Origin: Sphingomonas zeae
Lineage (GTDB): Bacteria; Pseudomonadota; Alphaproteobacteria; Sphingomonadales; Sphingomonadaceae
Direction of reading: 5' to 3'
Length of the DNA stretch: 64,000 nucleotides
NCBI RefSeq assembly: GCF_014197135.1
Contig: NZ_JACIFA010000001.1
Location: 310,001 to 374,000 of the forward strand
Within the stretch, counting starts at the first letter, position 1; the number at the start of each line of letters is the position of its first letter. Made by a program: the position numbers and the translations under genes. The notes beneath the pieces were generated by a model. The model had not been told where the DNA came from and did not search any database. It saw only the letters and a program-made list of their open reading frames with translations. This document shows, one piece after another, positions 42,064 to 50,809 of the stretch.

Positions 42064-45000
42064 GCCGGAACCCCGGGTTCAGAGGTGGTGGTATCGCCCT
42101 GGTCGTCGACCATCGGGTCATGCTTCTTCTTGCGCTGCGATAGCGGCAGGCGGACCGAATAGCGGCTGATGAGCACCGGCAGGACCAGCAGGATCAGCAA
42201 CGGGGCCAGCGTCATGCCGCCGACCACGACCAGCGCGAGCGGCTTTTGCACCTGGCTGCCAATGCCGTGCGACAGCGCGGCGGGTAGCAGGCCGATCGCC
42301 GCGACCAGACAGGTCATGACGACGGGCCGCAGGCTGTTCTTGACGGTGGTGGCCAGCGCGTTCTCGCGAGGCGCGCCTTCGTCGATCGCATTGTTGAAGG
42401 TGGTGACGACCAGGATCCCGTCCATCACCGCGATCCCGAACAAGGCCACGAAGCCGATCGCCGCCGAGATGCTGAACGCCGTTCCGGTCAGGGCCAGCGC
42501 CAGCACGCCGCCCACGATCGCCATCGGGATCGCGGAGAAGGCGAGCAGGCTGTCGCGCATCGAGCCGAAATTCGCATAGAGCAGCAGCAGGATGAGCACG
42601 AGGCTGATCGGCACCACGATCTCCAGCCGCGAGATGGCGTTCTTCAGGTTATCCAGCTCGCCCGCCCATTCCAGGTGATAGCCCGGCGGCAGGTGGACAT
42701 TCTGGTTGATCCGCGACCGCGCCTCCTCGACCGCGCCGCCCAGATCGCGGCCACGCACCGAGAATTTGATCGGGACGTAACGCTCCTGATGCTCGCGATA
42801 GATGAACGAGGCACCGCTGGTCAGCTTGACGTTCGCCACTTCGGACAGCGGCACCTGGATGGTCCCGTTGCCGTCGGGCGAGGGCGCGCCGATGGTGATG
42901 TTGCGCACCGACTCCAGCGAATCGCGCTGCTTGGGCTGCAAGCGCACGATGATCGGGAAATGGCGGTCGGTGCCGGGCTCGTAGAGGTCGGCGGGTGACT
43001 GGCCGCCAATGGCGGCGGCGACGGTGGCGTTGATGTCGTCGGGGGTCAGGCCATAGCGCGCGGCCTTGGCGCGATCGACATCGATGCGCACGGTCGGCTG
43101 GCCCAGAATCTCGAACACGCCGAGATCCTCGATGCCCTTCACCTTGGCCATCTGCGCCTTGATCTGGTTGGCCAGCTTTTCCAGCGTGACCAGATCGGGG
43201 CCGAACAGTTTGATCGAATTGGCACCCTTCACGCCCGAAGCGGCCTCTTCGACATTATCCTCGATGATCTGCGAGAAGGAGAAGTCGACCCCGGGATATT
43301 TGGTCGCCAGCCGCTTCGACAGTTCGTCGATCAGCTTCTCCTTGGTCATGCCGCTCGGCCAGGTGTCGAACGGTTTCAAAGGCACAAAGAACTCGACGTT
43401 GAAGAAGCCGGTCGCATCGGTGCCGTCGTCCGGGCGGCCATGCGCGGACAGGACCGCCGTGGTCTCCGGGTAGGACGCGATGATCTTGCGCACCTCGTTG
43501 GTCACCTTCTCGCCCGCCTCGAGACTGATCGAGGAGGGGAGGGTGGCGCGGATGTACATATTGCCTTCTTCGAGATGCGGCAGGAACTCGATGCCCAGCG
43601 AGCGCACGCCGACGACCGCCAGACCCATCATCAGCACCGCGCCGCCGATCGTCACCACCTTGTTGCGCAGCGCGAAGGACGCGGCGGGCTCATAGACGCG
43701 GCGTAGCTTGCCGACGATGAACGTCTCGGTCTCGGCCAGCTTGTCCGGCAGCAGCAGCGTCGACAACACGGGTGCGACGGTGAAGGTCGCGAGCAGGCCG
43801 CCGCTGATCGCATAGGCATAGGTCTTGGCCATCGGGCCGAAGATATGGCCCTCCACCCCGGTCAGGGTGAACAGCGGCAGGAAGCTGGCGATGATGATCG
43901 CGGCGGCGAAGAAGATGCCGCGGCTGACCTCGCTGGACGCGCCCAGCACCGCGCCAAAGCGGCTGGCCATGGTGTAATGGCCCTTGCCGCTCTCCACGGC
44001 GGCCGATCGTTCCACCATGTGGCGGAAGATATTCTCCACCATGATGACGCAGGCATCGACCACCAGGCCGAAGTCGAGCGCACCGACCGACAGCAGGTTC
44101 GCACTCTCCCCCTGCAACACCAGGATCAGGATCGCAAAGGCCAGTGCGAAGGGGATGGTCGCCGCCACGATGATCGCCGAGCGCAGATTGCCGAGGAACA
44201 GCCACTGCAGCGCGAAGATCAGCAGGATGCCCACCACCATGTTTTCCATGACGGTGTGGATGGTCAGGTTGATGAGGTCGGAGCGGTCGTAGATGCGCTC
44301 CAAATGGACGCCGGGGGGCAGGACGCCGCTGTCGTTGATATTGGCGACCTCGGCCTGCACGGCCTTGATCGTTGGCATCGACTGGGCACCGCGCTGCATC
44401 AGGACGATGCCCTGCACGATGTCGTCGTCGTTATTATACCCGGCGATGCCCATGCGCGGCGCGTTGCCGACCTTGACGGTGGCGACGTCCTTGATGAGCA
44501 CGGGCGTGCCGCCCGCCTCGCCGACCAGCACGTTCTCGATGGCGTTCGGCGACTGGATCAGGCCGATGCCGCGCACGATCGCGGCCTGTTCGCCGAAATT
44601 GATCGTCTGGCCGCCGACATTGCCGTCGCTCTTCGACAGCGCCGCCAGCACCTGCGCCACGGTCACGCCGTGTGCGGTCAGCCGGTTCTGGTCGATCACC
44701 ACGTCATAGGCGCGCAGCTTGCCGCCCCAGCCGGTGACGTCGATCACGCCCGGAATCCGCTTGAACCGGCGCTGGAGCACCCAGTCCTGCAACGTCTTCA
44801 GGTCCATCACCGAATAGCCCTTGGGCGCGACGATGCGGTAGCGATAGATCTCACCCACCGGCGAGGTCGGCGACAGCGTCGGCTGTGCCCCACCGGCCAG
44901 CGGGGGCAGCTGCGACAGGCGGTTGATGACCTGCTGCTTGGCCTGTTCGTTGGTATAATCGTAAGTGAACTGGATCTTGATGTCGGACAGGCCGAACAGG

Positions 45001-45254
45001 CTGATCGCGCGGATCGCGGTCATATGCGGGATGCCCGCCATCTGGACCTCGATCGGGATGGTGACGTTGCGCTCCATCTCCTCGGCCGACAGACCCTGGG
45101 TCTGGGTGATGACCTCGACCATCGGCGGAACGGGATCGGGATAGGCTTCGATGTTGAGGTTGATGAAGCCGATGACGCCAGCGACGATCATCGCAAAGAA
45201 CAGGCCGACGATCAGCAGTCGCTGACGCAGCGCAAAGTCGACGATGCGGTTCAT
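42060..45254 (-). CDS. CzcA/CusA-type RND efflux pump (heavy-metal family)
   Basis: The 1064 residues have 12 helices and two large periplasmic loops. The proton-relay segment in helix 4 reads DFGLVVDACVIMVENI, with both Asp and the Glu of the HME-RND group. IEAYPDPVPPMVEVITQTQG at the N-terminus also fits CzcA/CusA/NccA proteins. The usual DFGxIVDGAV reads VVDACV here, so ion specificity is uncertain, and drug or organic substrates cannot be excluded. It shares one base with the upstream adaptor stop, forming an adaptor-pump-channel operon. Confidence 0.92.
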   Translation of the reverse strand: MNRIVDFALRQRLLIVGLFFAMIVAGVIGFINLNIEAYPDPVPPMVEVITQTQGLSAEEMERNVTIPIEVQMAGIPHMTAIRAISLFGLSDIKIQFTYDYTNEQAKQQVINRLSQLPPLAGGAQPTLSPTSPVGEIYRYRIVAPKGYSVMDLKTLQDWVLQRRFKRIPGVIDVTGWGGKLRAYDVVIDQNRLTAHGVTVAQVLAALSKSDGNVGGQTINFGEQAAIVRGIGLIQSPNAIENVLVGEAGGTPVLIKDVATVKVGNAPRMGIAGYNNDDDIVQGIVLMQRGAQSMPTIKAVQAEVANINDSGVLPPGVHLERIYDRSDLINLTIHTVMENMVVGILLIFALQWLFLGNLRSAIIVAATIPFALAFAILILVLQGESANLLSVGALDFGLVVDACVIMVENIFRHMVERSAAVESGKGHYTMASRFGAVLGASSEVSRGIFFAAAIIIASFLPLFTLTGVEGHIFGPMAKTYAYAISGGLLATFTVAPVLSTLLLPDKLAETETFIVGKLRRVYEPAASFALRNKVVTIGGAVLMMGLAVVGVRSLGIEFLPHLEEGNMYIRATLPSSISLEAGEKVTNEVRKIIASYPETTAVLSAHGRPDDGTDATGFFNVEFFVPLKPFDTWPSGMTKEKLIDELSKRLATKYPGVDFSFSQIIEDNVEEAASGVKGANSIKLFGPDLVTLEKLANQIKAQMAKVKGIEDLGVFEILGQPTVRIDVDRAKAARYGLTPDDINATVAAAIGGQSPADLYEPGTDRHFPIIVRLQPKQRDSLESVRNITIGAPSPDGNGTIQVPLSEVANVKLTSGASFIYREHQERYVPIKFSVRGRDLGGAVEEARSRINQNVHLPPGYHLEWAGELDNLKNAISRLEIVVPISLVLILLLLYANFGSMRDSLLAFSAIPMAIVGGVLALALTGTAFSISAAIGFVALFGIAVMDGILVVTTFNNAIDEGAPRENALATTVKNSLRPVVMTCLVAAIGLLPAALSHGIGSQVQKPLALVVVGGMTLAPLLILLVLPVLISRYSVRLPLSQRKKKHDPMVDDQGDTTTSEPGVPA

Positions 45255-46516
45255 TATTCGCCGATCCCCGCTTCGTTGACGAACAGCGCGCCCGAGGTGA
45301 CGATCTTCTCGCCCGGCTTCAGGCCGGAGGTGATCGTGACCAGGCCACCCGCGGAGTCGCCGGTCGTCACGTCGCGCGCGACCAGCAGGCCGTCGGGACG
45401 CATGATCCAGACGCGGGCATTGTCGCCTTCATGGATGACGGCGGCGGCGGGGACGCGGATCGCCTCGCCCGCGTTCAGATGGCGAATCGCAAAGCTGGCG
45501 AACATCTGCGGCTTCAGCGCCTTGTCCGGGTTGGGGATCGAGGCGCGAACGGGCAGGCGGTGGGTTTCGGGATCCAACGCGGCACCAACCAGATCGATGG
45601 TCGCGTGGAAGACGCGGCCCGGCACGGCGGGCGTCGTCACCTCGACCGGATCGCCGACGCGGACATTCTCGGCATCGCTCTCGGCCACTTGAGCCACCAG
45701 CCAGACGCGCGACGGGTCGGTGATGGTCATCACCGGCTTGTCGCCGCCCTGCGAGACATATTGCCCCGGCGCGACATCGCGCGACGCGACGACGCCGCTG
45801 ATCGGCGCGACCAGCGTGGTGATGTCATGAATGCCGGCGCCCTGACCGGAATTCTCCAGCCGGTTGATCTCGCCCTGCGACTTGCCGAGGATCGCCAGCT
45901 TGTCGCGCGCCGCGCCCAGCGAGGCGGCGGCGGTGCGGGCGGTCGCCTGTGCCGCGGCGAGGTCGGCCTTGGCCTGCTGATAATCCTTCAGCGCGCCGCC
46001 TGCGGTCTCATAGATTTGCTGCTGGCGGTCGGCGTTGCGCTGCGCCGCGACCAGTTGCGCCTGCGCGTTCTGGTACGCGGCGCGGGCCGAAAAGAGCCCC
46101 GAGCGGGCATCGACGAAGTCGCTCGTCTTGATGAGCAGCAGCGGCTGGCCCTGGCGCACCACCTGGCCCGCATCGGCCAGCACCCGCACCACCTGGCCCG
46201 CATAGGGCATCAGCACCGGCGTCGAGCGGGTGCCGTCGGCGGTGATCGCACCTGTCGCCACGGTCTGCGCCCCCGACGCGCCCAAGCCGACGCGCATGGT
46301 CGGCATCGCGTCCAACTGCTCCTTGGACAGGCGCAGCGTGCCCGGCGGCGGCGGCGGTGGCGGCGTTTCCTCCTTATGCGTCAGCTTGCCAATGACCGTG
46401 AACAGGATCAGCGCCCCGATCAGCACGGCGGCGGCTATGCCAACCCAGCGCCATTGCTGCGCAGAGGAGAGGCGGCGGGTTTCGGGCAGCGTTGCGTCGG
46501 CGGGATTGACGTGCAT
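45254..46516 (-). CDS. RND efflux membrane-fusion (adaptor) protein
   Basis: The protein has 420 residues from MHVNPADATLPETRRL (an upstream in-frame ATG at 46567 is less likely). One N-terminal membrane helix (about 26-46, VGIAAAVLIGALILFTVIG) precedes a proline run. Lipoyl/barrel-sandwich halves flank a long coiled-coil hairpin (about 135-215), followed by the beta-barrel (ARVWIMRPDGLLVARDV). It bridges pump and outer-membrane channel in the periplasm. No His-rich metal-binding tail is present. It is the first gene of the operon; no regulator gene is adjacent. Confidence 0.92.
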   Translation of the reverse strand: MHVNPADATLPETRRLSSAQQWRWVGIAAAVLIGALILFTVIGKLTHKEETPPPPPPPGTLRLSKEQLDAMPTMRVGLGASGAQTVATGAITADGTRSTPVLMPYAGQVVRVLADAGQVVRQGQPLLLIKTSDFVDARSGLFSARAAYQNAQAQLVAAQRNADRQQQIYETAGGALKDYQQAKADLAAAQATARTAAASLGAARDKLAILGKSQGEINRLENSGQGAGIHDITTLVAPISGVVASRDVAPGQYVSQGGDKPVMTITDPSRVWLVAQVAESDAENVRVGDPVEVTTPAVPGRVFHATIDLVGAALDPETHRLPVRASIPNPDKALKPQMFASFAIRHLNAGEAIRVPAAAVIHEGDNARVWIMRPDGLLVARDVTTGDSAGGLVTITSGLKPGEKIVTSGALFVNEAGIGE

Positions 46517-46776
46517 CGGGCTCTTTCGGCGCAAGAAAGCGGATATTCGCTTGGCCGATAGGGGCAAACCCCTGACGCACGACTTACGGGTTCCTTACGA
46601 GACGTTCATGATGGAGAGCGGCTGAAGCCGCCAAAAATCCGCGAAAAATGCCCTATTGCCCGTATTTCAAAGCCTTGGGGGGCGGGCCTGCGGGATGACC
46701 ACCCTGTCACCTTCGAGGAACAAATTTCGCCGTTCGTCGTTCGAAACCAACGGTTCGACATAAGGGAGGGTATAAG

Positions 46777-46932
46777 ATGGCCAGTCACATGCCGCCGCCA
46801 CGGATTTCTGACATGCCGCGCGAGCAGCGTCTGGATGCGCTCTATCGGCGCGCCGCCGAGGATCGTGCCCGCTATATGGCGATGCGCACCCGCAAGTCCG
46901 GCCTGCTCGACCGGTTGTTACACCTGTTCTGA
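46777..46932 (+). CDS. 51-residue basic hypothetical protein
   Basis: A strong Shine-Dalgarno AGGGAGGG lies about 6 nt before the ATG. The product begins MASHMPPPRISDMPREQRLD and ends KSGLLDRLLHLF. It is basic and rich in Arg, with an amphipathic helix (QRLDALYRRAAEDRARYMAM) and a hydrophobic end. No signal peptide. Its stop is 18 bp from the stop of the convergent 51-residue gene. Family not recognised. The 46517-46776 gap upstream holds no other gene. Confidence 0.65.
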   Translation: MASHMPPPRISDMPREQRLDALYRRAAEDRARYMAMRTRKSGLLDRLLHLF

Positions 46933-46950
46933 TTGGGTCCGCCGCGCCGA

Positions 46951-47106
46951 TCAGCGCGCGGCACGACGTGTACGCCGCCGCGGCAATGGACGGGGGCGTA
47001 ACCGCTTTTCGCGCCGCATGTCGCTGTGACCGATGGCGATCAGGATGATGACGAGCGAGGACAGCGCCGACACGGTCAACCAGATTTCCACCAGCGCGCC
47101 TGCCAT
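46951..47106 (-). CDS. 51-residue single-pass membrane protein
   Basis: GGGGAG lies 5 nt before the ATG at 47106. The product has one transmembrane helix (about residues 7-24, EIWLTVSALSSLVIILIAIG) followed by a strongly basic tail (RREKRLRPRPLPRRRTRR), so the tail should face the cytosol. Family not recognised. The frame stays open upstream to 47376 but without a ribosome site. It is convergent with the basic 51-residue protein. Confidence 0.62.
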   Translation of the reverse strand: MAGALVEIWLTVSALSSLVIILIAIGHSDMRREKRLRPRPLPRRRTRRAAR

Positions 47107-47217
47107 GCCGTCTCCCCTGTCTCGAACCGCGCCAACGCGCTTGCCCGCGATCCGATCCCCGGAAACTCTGCAATAGGCCTTGGTCAGGCCGCGCACGGCG
47201 CGATATAGCTTCCGGCC

Positions 47218-47853
47218 ATGATCCGATCCGATCGCCGATCCTGGCCGCTGGCGATATGGCTGGCCCTGTTGTCCGGTTATGTCGATGCGATCGGATTTCA
47301 GCAACTCGGTGGCTATTTCGTTTCGTTCATGAGCGGCAACGGCACGATGCTGGCGGTCCGGCTGGTCGCGCCGCATGAGCCCGTGTCGGGTGCGGTGGCG
47401 GTGCTGGCGATGCTGCTGGCGCTATTCGTCGCGGGCGTACTGGTCGGCACGCTGATCCGGCTGGCGCTGCCTCGTATTGGGCAGGTGGCGGTGCTGCTGC
47501 TGGTCGCCTTGCTGTTGGGCGGCGTCGCGGTGCTGGGCCGATGGGCCGCCCCGGCCATGGTGCTGGCGATGGGAGCGACCAACGCCACTTTCGAGCGCGA
47601 CGGCGAGGTCAGCATCGGCGTCACCTATATGACCGGCACGCTCGTCAAGATCGGACAGCATCTGGCGCAGACCATGGCGGGGCGGGAACGCTGGGCCTGG
47701 CTTCCCTATCTATTGTTATGGACCGGCTTTCTGGTCGGTGCGGGGCTGGGCGCGCTGGCCTTTCCGGTCTGGGGATTGGTTTCGCTGATAGCGGCGGTGA
47801 TGGGGGCGCTGATCGCGGCGGGCGCGGCGTGGCGGCTCTGCCCGGCGGCCTGA
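47218..47853 (+). CDS. YoaK/DUF1275 family membrane protein
   Basis: The 211 residues have six predicted helices. The family signature at the N-terminus reads ALLSGYVDAIGFQQLGGYFV then SFMSGNGTMLAVRL. The second half has GATNATFERDGEVSIGVTYM then TGTLVKIGQHLA. DUF1275 proteins are inner-membrane proteins of unknown transport role. It stands as a single gene between the 51-residue pair and mmsA. Confidence 0.9.
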   Translation: MIRSDRRSWPLAIWLALLSGYVDAIGFQQLGGYFVSFMSGNGTMLAVRLVAPHEPVSGAVAVLAMLLALFVAGVLVGTLIRLALPRIGQVAVLLLVALLLGGVAVLGRWAAPAMVLAMGATNATFERDGEVSIGVTYMTGTLVKIGQHLAQTMAGRERWAWLPYLLLWTGFLVGAGLGALAFPVWGLVSLIAAVMGALIAAGAAWRLCPAA

Positions 47854-47966
47854 CGCAAGCGAAAGCAGCCTCGACGCCTTTTTGGCCGACCCGACTTGGA
47901 TTTCACGCGCGAGCAATATAATTACAAGGGCGAGAGTCGGGCATCAGACCCGAAACAGGAGAGTTT

Positions 47967-49472
47967 ATGCGCGTGATCGACCATTTGGTTGCTGGCGGAC
48001 AGACCGCAACCAACGCCGCCGGAACCCGCCAGGGTGACGTGTTCGACCCCAATAGCGGTCAGGTTCAGGCCCGCGTGATGCTGGGCGACGCCGCGCTGCT
48101 CGAACGCGCCGTTGCCGCCGCGAGTGCCGCGCAACCAGGCTGGGCCGCGACCAACCCGCAGCGCCGGGCGCGCGTGATGTTCCGGTTCAAGGAACTGGTC
48201 GAGCAGAATATGGATGCGTTGGCGCATCTGCTCTCCTCCGAGCACGGCAAGGTGATTGCCGACGCAAAAGGCGACATCCAGCGCGGGCTGGAGGTGATCG
48301 AGTTCGCCTGCGGCATCCCCCACGCGCTGAAGGGCGAATATACCCAAGGCGCCGGGCCGGGCATCGACGTCTATTCGATGCGCATGCCACTGGGCATCGG
48401 CGCGGGAATCACGCCGTTCAACTTCCCCGCGATGATCCCGATGTGGATGTTCGGTGTCGCCATCGCCTGCGGCAACGCCTTCATCCTGAAACCCTCCGAG
48501 CGTGACCCCTCGGTCCCCGTCCGCCTCGCCGAGCTGATGCGCGAAGCGGGCGCGCCCGAGGGCATTTTGCAGGTCGTGCACGGCGACAAGGCGATGGTCG
48601 ACGCGATCCTCGACCATCCCGCGATCAGCGCGGTCAGCTTCGTCGGCTCGTCCGACATCGCGCATTACGTCTATCGGCGCGGTGTCGAGGCGGGCAAGCG
48701 CGTCCAGGCGATGGGCGGCGCGAAGAACCACGGCATCGTGATGCCCGACGCCGATCTGGACCAGGTGGTCGCCGACTTGTCGGGCGCGGCCTTCGGCTCG
48801 GCGGGTGAGCGCTGCATGGCGCTGCCCGTGGTGGTGCCGGTCGGCGACAAGACGGCGGACGCGCTGCGCGAAAAGCTGATCCCCGCGATCGACGCGCTGC
48901 GGGTCGGCGTTTCGACCGATGCGCAGGCGCATTATGGCCCGGTCGTGAACGCGGCGCACAAACGCCGTGTCGAGGACTGGATCCAGACCGGCGTGGACGA
49001 AGGCGCCGAACTGGTCGTGGACGGGCGCGGCTTCAAGCTGCAGGGCTATGAGGAAGGCTTCTTCATCGGCCCGTCGCTGTTCGACCGGGTGACGCCCGCG
49101 ATGCAGAGCTACAAGGAAGAAATCTTCGGTCCCGTCCTGCAGATCGTCCGCGCCCCCGATTTCGAGACGGCGGTGCGGCTGCCCAGCGAGCACCAATATG
49201 GCAACGGCGTCGCGATCTTCACCCGCAACGGCCACGCCGCGCGGGAATTCGCGGCAAGGGTCGAGGTGGGCATGGTGGGCATCAACGTGCCGATCCCGGT
49301 GCCGGTCGCCTATCACAGCTTCGGCGGTTGGAAGCGCTCGGCGTTCGGCGACGTGAACCAGCACGGCATGGAGGGCGTCCGCTTCTGGACCAAGGTGAAG
49401 ACGGTGACCCAGCGCTGGCCCGATGGCTCGCCCGATGGCGGCAACGCGTTCGTCATCCCCACGATGGCCTAA
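47967..49472 (+). CDS. mmsA: CoA-acylating methylmalonate-semialdehyde dehydrogenase
   Basis: This 501-residue ALDH-superfamily enzyme oxidises methylmalonate semialdehyde to propionyl-CoA in valine degradation. The catalytic cysteine is in FGSAGERCMALPVVV. The MmsA-type MPLGIGAGITPFNFPAMIPM and VPIPVPVAYHSFGGWKRSAF are present. AGGAGAG stands about 6 nt before the ATG. It is the first gene of the valine operon; a family B repeat follows before the acyl-CoA dehydrogenase. Confidence 0.95.
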   Translation: MRVIDHLVAGGQTATNAAGTRQGDVFDPNSGQVQARVMLGDAALLERAVAAASAAQPGWAATNPQRRARVMFRFKELVEQNMDALAHLLSSEHGKVIADAKGDIQRGLEVIEFACGIPHALKGEYTQGAGPGIDVYSMRMPLGIGAGITPFNFPAMIPMWMFGVAIACGNAFILKPSERDPSVPVRLAELMREAGAPEGILQVVHGDKAMVDAILDHPAISAVSFVGSSDIAHYVYRRGVEAGKRVQAMGGAKNHGIVMPDADLDQVVADLSGAAFGSAGERCMALPVVVPVGDKTADALREKLIPAIDALRVGVSTDAQAHYGPVVNAAHKRRVEDWIQTGVDEGAELVVDGRGFKLQGYEEGFFIGPSLFDRVTPAMQSYKEEIFGPVLQIVRAPDFETAVRLPSEHQYGNGVAIFTRNGHAAREFAARVEVGMVGINVPIPVPVAYHSFGGWKRSAFGDVNQHGMEGVRFWTKVKTVTQRWPDGSPDGGNAFVIPTMA

Positions 49473-49479
49473 CAGCACG

Positions 49480-49580
49480 CCCCTCCCGTTTACGGGAGGG
49501 GATGGGGGAGGGCACGCCACAGGCGACGGTCTCGGTGAGACTCCCTGCCCTCCCCAAACCCCTCCCGCCTGCGGGAGGGG
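49480..49580. repeat. Palindromic intergenic repeat, family B, inside the valine operon
   Basis: CCCCTCCCG-TTTA-CGGGAGGGG, a GGGGGAGGGCA arm matched by TGCCCTCCCC, and a closing CCCCTCCCGC hairpin. It fills most of the mmsA-dehydrogenase gap. Confidence 0.85.
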
Positions 49581-49602
49581 CTTAAAGAAGCGAGAGATTT
49601 CG

Positions 49603-50745
49603 ATGACCCAATTCGACCTCACCGACGAACAGCGCGAGATTCAGGAGCTGGCGCGCCGCTTCACCGCCGATCGCATCACGCCCTTCGCGGCGGAGTGGGA
49701 CGAGAAGCACATCTTCCCGCGCGAAACCATCAAGGCGGCCGCCGAGCTGGGCTTCGCGGCCATCTACGTGTCCGAGGAATCGGGCGGCATCGCGCTCGGA
49801 CGGCTGGAGGCGGCGCTCATCATGGAGGCGATGGCCTATGGCTGTCCCTCGACCTCCGCCTTCATTTCGATCCACAATATGGCGTCATGGATGATCGACC
49901 GGTTCGGCGATGCGGATGTGAAGGGGCGTTACCTGCCCGATCTCGTCACCATGGAGCGCATGGCCAGCTATTGCCTGACCGAGCCGGGCTCGGGGTCCGA
50001 CGCGGCCGCGCTCAAGACGCGGGCGGTGCGCGACGGCGATCATTATGTCGTTTCGGGCTCCAAGCAGTTCATCTCGGGCGGTGGCGAGAACGAGGTCTAT
50101 GTCACCATGGTCCGTACCGGTGAGGAGGGGCCGAAGGGCATTTCCTGCCTGGTGATCGACAAGGACACCCCCGGCGTCTCGTTCGGCGCGAACGAGCGCA
50201 AACTAGGCTGGCATTCGCAGCCGACGCGGCAGGTGATGTTTGATAACGTCCGCGTGCCCGTCGCCAACCGGCTGGGCGCGGAAGGCGAGGGTTTTCGCAT
50301 CGCGATGATGGGGCTGGACGGCGGGCGGCTGAACATCGGCGCCTGCTCGCTGGGCGGCGCGCAGCGCTGTCTCGACGAGTCCGTCGCTTACGTGAAGGAC
50401 CGCCGCCAGTTCGGCAAGGCGATCGCCGAATTCCAGAACACCCAGTTTACCCTGGCCGACATGGCGACCGAGCTGGAGGCGGCGCGTGCGCTGCTCTATC
50501 TCGCCGCCGCCAAGGTGACGGGCAATGCACCCGACAAGACCCGCTTCGCCGCGATGGCCAAGCGACTGGCGACCGATACCGGATCGTCGGTGGTCGACCG
50601 GGCGCTGCAGCTGCATGGCGGGTACGGCTATCTGATGGACTATCCGATCGAGCGTTTCTGGCGCGACCTGCGCGTCCATTCGATCCTGGAGGGGACCAAC
50701 CAGGTGATGCGGATGATCGTTGGGCGTGACTTGCTGAAGGACTGA
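49603..50745 (+). CDS. Isobutyryl-CoA dehydrogenase (acyl-CoA dehydrogenase family)
   Basis: This 380-residue FAD enzyme starts at MTQFDLTDEQREIQELARRF (chosen by homology and GAGAG upstream). The family signature YCLTEPGSGSDAAALKTRA and the adjacent FISGGGENEVYVTMVRTG match the isobutyryl-CoA branch. The catalytic-base region ILEGTNQVMRMIVGR lies near the C-terminus. It would convert isobutyryl-CoA to methacrylyl-CoA. The other valine-pathway genes on both sides support this. Confidence 0.92.
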   Translation: MTQFDLTDEQREIQELARRFTADRITPFAAEWDEKHIFPRETIKAAAELGFAAIYVSEESGGIALGRLEAALIMEAMAYGCPSTSAFISIHNMASWMIDRFGDADVKGRYLPDLVTMERMASYCLTEPGSGSDAAALKTRAVRDGDHYVVSGSKQFISGGGENEVYVTMVRTGEEGPKGISCLVIDKDTPGVSFGANERKLGWHSQPTRQVMFDNVRVPVANRLGAEGEGFRIAMMGLDGGRLNIGACSLGGAQRCLDESVAYVKDRRQFGKAIAEFQNTQFTLADMATELEAARALLYLAAAKVTGNAPDKTRFAAMAKRLATDTGSSVVDRALQLHGGYGYLMDYPIERFWRDLRVHSILEGTNQVMRMIVGRDLLKD

Positions 50746-50763
50746 CGTTCCCTCCAAACGCAA

Positions 50764-50787
50764 CCACCCCGGCCTTCGCCGGGGTGG
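50764..50787. repeat. Perfect 10-bp hairpin between dehydrogenase and hydrolase genes
   Basis: CCACCCCGGC-CTTC-GCCGGGGTGG, without a T-run after it, in the gap 50746-50809. It is probably another small dispersed palindrome that shapes mRNA stability. Confidence 0.75.
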
Positions 50788-50809
50788 AAGAAGAGAGTAA
50801 GGTATAGGC

